From Virgibacillus_P tibetensis (GTDB lineage: Bacteria; Bacillota; Bacilli; Bacillales; Amphibacillaceae), in contig NZ_JARZFX010000008.1 in the NCBI RefSeq assembly GCF_036026595.1, positions 1-64,000 of the forward strand: a stretch of 64,000 bases of DNA. Reading direction: 5' to 3'. This document shows, one piece after another, positions 60,760 to 64,000 of the stretch (position 1 is the first letter of the stretch; every line of letters starts with the position of its first letter). Both the position numbers and the translations under genes were made by a program. The notes beneath the pieces were generated by a model. That model was not told the origin of the DNA. It did no database searches and saw only the letters and a list, made by a program, of their open reading frames with translations.

Positions 60760-61885
60760 GTGGAAATTACAATAAATAATGATTGTTTAAATAAGGCAAT
60801 TTCAGAAGTAAGTAAAGCGGTATCTTTAAAAACACCACTTCCTATATTAACTGGTGTTAAAATTATTGCTAATAAAGAGAACTTAACACTTATAGGAAGT
60901 AATTCAGACATTGTTATTGAAAAGAACATTCCAAACCAAATAAATGGAATAAAGGTGTTAGATGTTTATAAAACAGGGAGTGTAGTAATCTCAGCTAAAT
61001 ATTTGAGTGAAATCGTTAAGAAACTCCCTAATGACATACATCTAAATGTTAGTGAAAGTAATATAGTTAGAATTCAGTCCGATGAAATAAAAACTGTTTT
61101 AAATGGATTTAATTCTGATGAGTATCCAAGTCTTCCTACAATTGATAATAGTAATAACATTAGAATCGCTTGCAATGAATTAATTGAAATAATTAAACAA
61201 ACTTTATTCGCAGTTTCAAAAAGCGAAACGAGACCCGTACTAACGGGAGTACACATATCCTTTCAGGAAGATCTACTTACATCCGTAGCAACTAATTCCC
61301 ATAGATTAGCATTAAGAAAACATAAAATAAGCTCAAAAATAAATAGTTCTTGCATCGTTCCAAGTACAGCTCTAAATGAACTTACTAAGTTATTTGATAG
61401 TGATTCAGCTACAATAGATGTATCCATAACAAATAACCACATAGTATTTAAATCAAATACTACCGTTTTATATTCAAGGTTAATAGAAGGGAACTATCCT
61501 AACGTTTCAGATTTAATTCCTAAAGAATCTAAAACAACGATTACTTTGGATACAAAACAATTACTAAAAGGTATAGATAGGGCGTGCTTATTCGCAAATG
61601 AATGGAAAAACAATAATATATATGGAAATTAATGGAAATAAGATGAGAATTTCTTCGGATTCGACAGAGGTAGGAAAAATAGAAGAAACGCAAAATATTA
61701 ACACTATACAAGGTGAAAAAGAATTAGGCGTATCTCTTGATGGAAAGTATGTGATGGATGCATTAAAAGTTATAAAAGAGGATGAGGTTTGTATAAGTTT
61801 TAGTGGATCAATGAGACCTATATTAATTTATCCTATTGGAAATAACACACACCTTCACTTAATATCGCCAGTGAGGTCATATTAA
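60760..61885 (+). pseudogene. Extra DNA polymerase sliding clamp gene (dnaN-like), frameshifted
   Basis: GTG 60760 with GAGAGGA upstream encodes a beta-clamp homologue: EITINNDCLNKAISEVSKAV, then PLPILTGVKIIA, then ETRPVLTGVHISF, then ATNSHRLALRKH. The first frame stops at 61630-61632; the remaining 85 codons (GEKELGVSLDGKYVMDALKV; ISFSGSMRPILIYP; HLISPVRSY) continue in the +1 frame to 61885. The break is in the AT-repeat near 61612-61622. All three clamp domains are represented. The real replicative dnaN normally sits beside dnaA, so this is an accessory paralogue, now apparently inactive unless frameshifting occurs. Confidence 0.85.
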
Positions 61886-61888
61886 TTC

Positions 61889-61899
61889 TTTATTCAACT
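61889..61899 (+). repeat. Cassette-type element, left end (interrupted by IS110)
   Basis: TTTATTCAACT, 4 bases after the dnaN-like stop. Joined to the sequence from 63505 it restores a standard left core. Confidence 0.75.
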
Positions 61900-62021
61900 A
61901 CCATGAAAATTCACTTCTGTAATATAGGTAAAAAGGCAATACTTAAGTAGACGCAGCCCGTTCTTTTTTTAAAAAAAAGGAGAGCGCCTTAATTCGTTAA
62001 TCTATTGTACAGAAAATTGCA

Positions 62022-63245
62022 TTAAGATGCTTCTTGTTCTGCTATTGTAACTGTATAGCCTAGACTTTCAAGTCGACGTAAGGAATGTCGAACAATGGAT
62101 TGTTGTTTCTGTTTATCAAAGTAGTCTTCGCCTAAGTCTACATACATTTCTTTACGTGTTAAGAGATAATAGGAGATACGTAGAATGGCGTGTGCCACTA
62201 CGATTCCTGCGCGTTTCTTACCTTTCCGTGCTGCGGTTCGTCGGTAAAGTGCGCCAAGATAGTTTTTAGATCCCCTTACAGAATGGGCTGCTTCGATTAA
62301 AGCTGATTTTAAGTATTTGTTTCCGTTTTTGGTTTTAGACTTTTTCCTTTTTCCTGCGCTTTCGTTATTTCCAGGAACTAATCCAGCCCATGAACACATC
62401 TGAGATGCACTAGGGAATTGGTTCTTAATATCTGTTCCAAGTTCAGCTAGCATTTGTTCAGCCATCCGAGTTGCAATGCCAGGAATAGAATCCAATCTCT
62501 CAATATCATCTTGATATTTGCATACTCTATCAGCTACTTCTTGATCTAACATCTCAATTTGGTCTGATAAAAAATCAATGTGTTTTAAGATCGTTTTTAT
62601 CATGAGCCTTTGATGAGGGCTGATATAGCCTTTTAGTGCTAATTGGAGTTCATCTTTTTTCTTTTTCATAGTACGTCGAGCGAAGTTCGCAAGTATTTCC
62701 GGATCATCTTCACCATCAGCTATCGCATTAAGCATATCCCGGGCAGAAACACCCATGATGTCTGAAACAACAGAACCTAATTTAATGTTAGCTCCTTCTA
62801 GTACCTTTTGAATTCGATTATGTTGCCTAGCACGTTCTTCAATAATGCTTCGACGATACCGAACAAGTTCACGAAGTTCTCGCTGGTTTCTGTCAGGGAT
62901 ATAACTAGCTTTTAGTAAACCATGACGGAGTAGTTTCGCTATCCATTCTGCATCTTTGACATCCGTTTTTCTTCCAGGAACAGACTTAATGTGTTGAGCA
63001 TTTACGACAAGAAACTCTATGTCTTCTGATTCTAGTAAGTTAACAATTGGTTTCCAGTAAACACTCGTGCTTTCCATAGCAACGTGGGTACACCTATGCT
63101 CCTTGATCCAATCAATCATCTGAATAAGAAACAACGTCTTAGTAGAAAATGTTTCAATCTCCTTTCCTTCTGGAGTTACGATACAGGCAGTAATGTTGTC
63201 TTTATGGACATCCATACCACAGGCTCTTTCAATGATTATATCCAT
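62022..63245 (-). CDS. IS110-family transposase (DEDD/serine recombinase)
   Basis: A 407-residue transposase. The N-terminal RuvC-like DEDD domain has CGMDVHKDNITACIV near residue 9, VAMESTSVYWKP near 54 and PGRKTDVKDAEWIAKLLRHG near 90. The C-terminal Transposase_20 domain has IPGIATRMAEQMLAELG near 258 and the catalytic Ser region SWAGLVPGNNESAGKRK near 287. ATG 63245. Full length and apparently intact, so the element may be active. Confidence 0.93.
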   Translation of the reverse strand: MDIIIERACGMDVHKDNITACIVTPEGKEIETFSTKTLFLIQMIDWIKEHRCTHVAMESTSVYWKPIVNLLESEDIEFLVVNAQHIKSVPGRKTDVKDAEWIAKLLRHGLLKASYIPDRNQRELRELVRYRRSIIEERARQHNRIQKVLEGANIKLGSVVSDIMGVSARDMLNAIADGEDDPEILANFARRTMKKKKDELQLALKGYISPHQRLMIKTILKHIDFLSDQIEMLDQEVADRVCKYQDDIERLDSIPGIATRMAEQMLAELGTDIKNQFPSASQMCSWAGLVPGNNESAGKRKKSKTKNGNKYLKSALIEAAHSVRGSKNYLGALYRRTAARKGKKRAGIVVAHAILRISYYLLTRKEMYVDLGEDYFDKQKQQSIVRHSLRRLESLGYTVTIAEQEAS

Positions 63246-63249
63246 TGAA

Positions 63250-63500
63250 AAAACATCCTTTCTACGGCATATATTATTGGAGGCTGGTGCAACAACCAGA
63301 ACAGGGATTAATCTACCATGAGTGCTTCCCGAAAGGGAGCGACAGTCAGTGATGCACCGTGGTCGAAGGAGTCAGACTAACGGATGGGCTCTCACGCACC
63401 ATAGTTGATCGACCTTCCTCATCCAGCCGTAGAATCAGTATCGACGCAGCGAATCATTTTCATTCTCTGTGGTGTAGCGCTGGTCTTGCGCTACATGAAT
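63250..63500 (-). ncRNA. Candidate IS110 bridge RNA region
   Basis: The non-coding DNA upstream of the transposase has a higher GC content and several hairpins, for example CTTCCCGAAAGGGAG and TGTAGCGC...GCGCTACA next to the outer end. In IS110 elements this region encodes the guide RNA that recognises target and donor. Position and structure support this; the guide loops were not worked out. Confidence 0.55.
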
Positions 63501-63504
63501 GACT

Positions 63505-63574
63505 AACGGGTGCGTTACTACAATAAGTCGTGACGTTTTTTTAGTAACGAGGCAGTTTTTTTGAATAAGAATAA
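63505..63574 (+). repeat. Cassette-type element, right part (interrupted by IS110)
   Basis: AACGGGTGCGTTACTACAATAAG, then TTTTTAGTAACGAGGCAGTT and TTTTTGAATAAG. Continuation of the element begun at 61889. Confidence 0.75.
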
Positions 63575-63660
63575 GTACCAGAATGAGCGTTTTATTAATA
63601 CTTAAATACAATGAATAAACTCCTTTATCAGTTGGAAATATAAAGACGAGGTGGTTAAAA

Positions 63661-64000
63661 TTGAAGAAGTATGCGGTTATAATAGTTAGTTTAGTTGCTA
63701 TGTTGAATGTTTAACCGAATAATACCATTGCTAAAGAATATACACTATCTGCTGATTGTAAAGAAGAAATCGAGCAAAGACATAATCAATTTCTCGATAG
63801 TGTGTTTGATGATGTATTAAATACTTATAAGTATTTGAATACGGAAAAAGATGATGACAATGTATTTTATTTCACTATGGAGGACCTATTTCATATAATC
63901 ACTTTAATTGGTGAATCAAATGAAAGTATTGATAGTTTGAATCAGTTTTTTATTGGCAAAAGTATGGGAGAACGTCGAATTTATTTTTTTGGGGAACCAA
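63661..64000 (+). pseudogene. Exported protein gene with in-frame stop, runs off the edge
   Basis: TTG 63661 with GAGGTGG upstream encodes a signal-peptide start (KKYAVIIVSLVAMLNV), then TAA at 63712-63714, then in the same frame NTIAKEYTLSADCKEEIEQR, then HNQFLDSVFDDVLNTYKYL and on to the window edge. The continuing frame and the sense of the stop (ending the signal core) indicate a nonsense mutation in a small secreted protein, similar in layout to DUF3888-type genes but not clearly of that family. Confidence 0.6.

Larger units (their letters stand above)
61900..63504 (-). mobile_element. IS110-family insertion sequence
   Basis: A 1605 bp element with a minus-strand transposase, about 120 bp of 3' and 260 bp of 5' non-coding DNA and no terminal inverted repeats, as expected for IS110. 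The boundaries are inferred from the interrupted repeat: TTATTCAACT before it and AACGGGTGCGTT after it, with a CT dinucleotide at both junctions (61898-61899 and 63503-63504), the core dinucleotide typical of IS110 integration. Confidence 0.8.

Noticed and set aside
8203..63574. The elements are simply Rho-independent terminators
   Set aside because: Some copies contain terminator-like centres, but most lack a T-run after the stem. The conserved cores lie in unpaired regions, and separate ordinary terminators exist in the window (8080, 21391, 34459). Termination may still be a side function.
8203..63574. A CRISPR array
   Set aside because: The repeats are not regularly spaced, are palindromic with variable centres, are separated by whole genes, and no cas gene is present.
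1..64000. tRNA or rRNA genes
   Set aside because: No tRNA cloverleaf with GGTTCGAATCC-type T-loop or conserved rRNA segment was recognised on either strand.

Overview
The window is low-GC Firmicute DNA, most likely from a Bacillaceae species of the Oceanobacillus/Virgibacillus/Bacillus type. This is inferred from AGGAGG-type ribosome binding sites, many TTG and GTG starts, and families typical of Bacillaceae: YczE, YoaP, DUF3888, DUF4181, the cxxc_20_cxxc zinc ribbon, an OpuAC-type betaine binder and a SwrC-type RND pump. I see no rRNA, tRNA or CRISPR array. Almost everything is accessory: GNAT acetyltransferases, VOC/glyoxalase proteins, Nudix and HAD hydrolases, APH-type kinases, lipoproteins and small membrane proteins, usually one gene per transcription unit, mixed with many gene fragments.

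The main finding is a family of about 40 intergenic palindromic elements (roughly 35-140 bp) that lie just after the stop codons of these single genes and point the same way as the gene they follow. A full copy has outer inverted arms (CTTATTCAACTAAC / GTTAGTTGAATAAG and covarying versions), an asymmetric unpaired core (GGGTGC on the left, GCAGCAG on the right) and a variable central hairpin. This resembles the topology of integron attC sites, and 'one promoter-bearing gene plus one element' resembles a gene-cassette array, but no integron integrase is present. A group II intron (57226-59163) and an IS110-family element (61900-63504) are each inserted precisely into the left core of one copy. 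A decayed tyrosine recombinase lies at 23199-23621.

Layout. 0.2-5.5 kb: YczE and LysE-type transporters, each divergent from a LysR regulator, then a c-di-GMP riboswitch in front of a GGDEF cyclase. 5.5-16.8 kb: element-punctuated single genes (S66 peptidase, VOC, GNAT, lipoproteins, hydrolase, Maf, DUF2975/XRE pair, Nudix) with several remnants. 16.9-21.4 kb: element-free, with a betaine-binding protein and an RND pump. 21.4-33 kb: element-punctuated genes, the recombinase remnant, an ECF sigma/anti-sigma operon, ferritin and a decayed Imm5-like gene. 33-35.5 kb: VOC, cupin and HAD genes without elements. 35.8-44.2 kb: a minus-strand block of single genes each followed by an element. 44.3-49.9 kb: an element-free operon with a two-component system, a LolA-like lipoprotein, an M48 protease, an HTH protein and two small membrane proteins. 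50.6-64 kb: a plus-strand block of gene-element units including the intron, a frameshifted extra dnaN and the IS110 element.

About twenty genes are broken by frameshift, in-frame stop or truncation. Together with one gene present both intact and as a decayed copy 11 kb away, this points to continual gain, duplication and loss of single-gene units.
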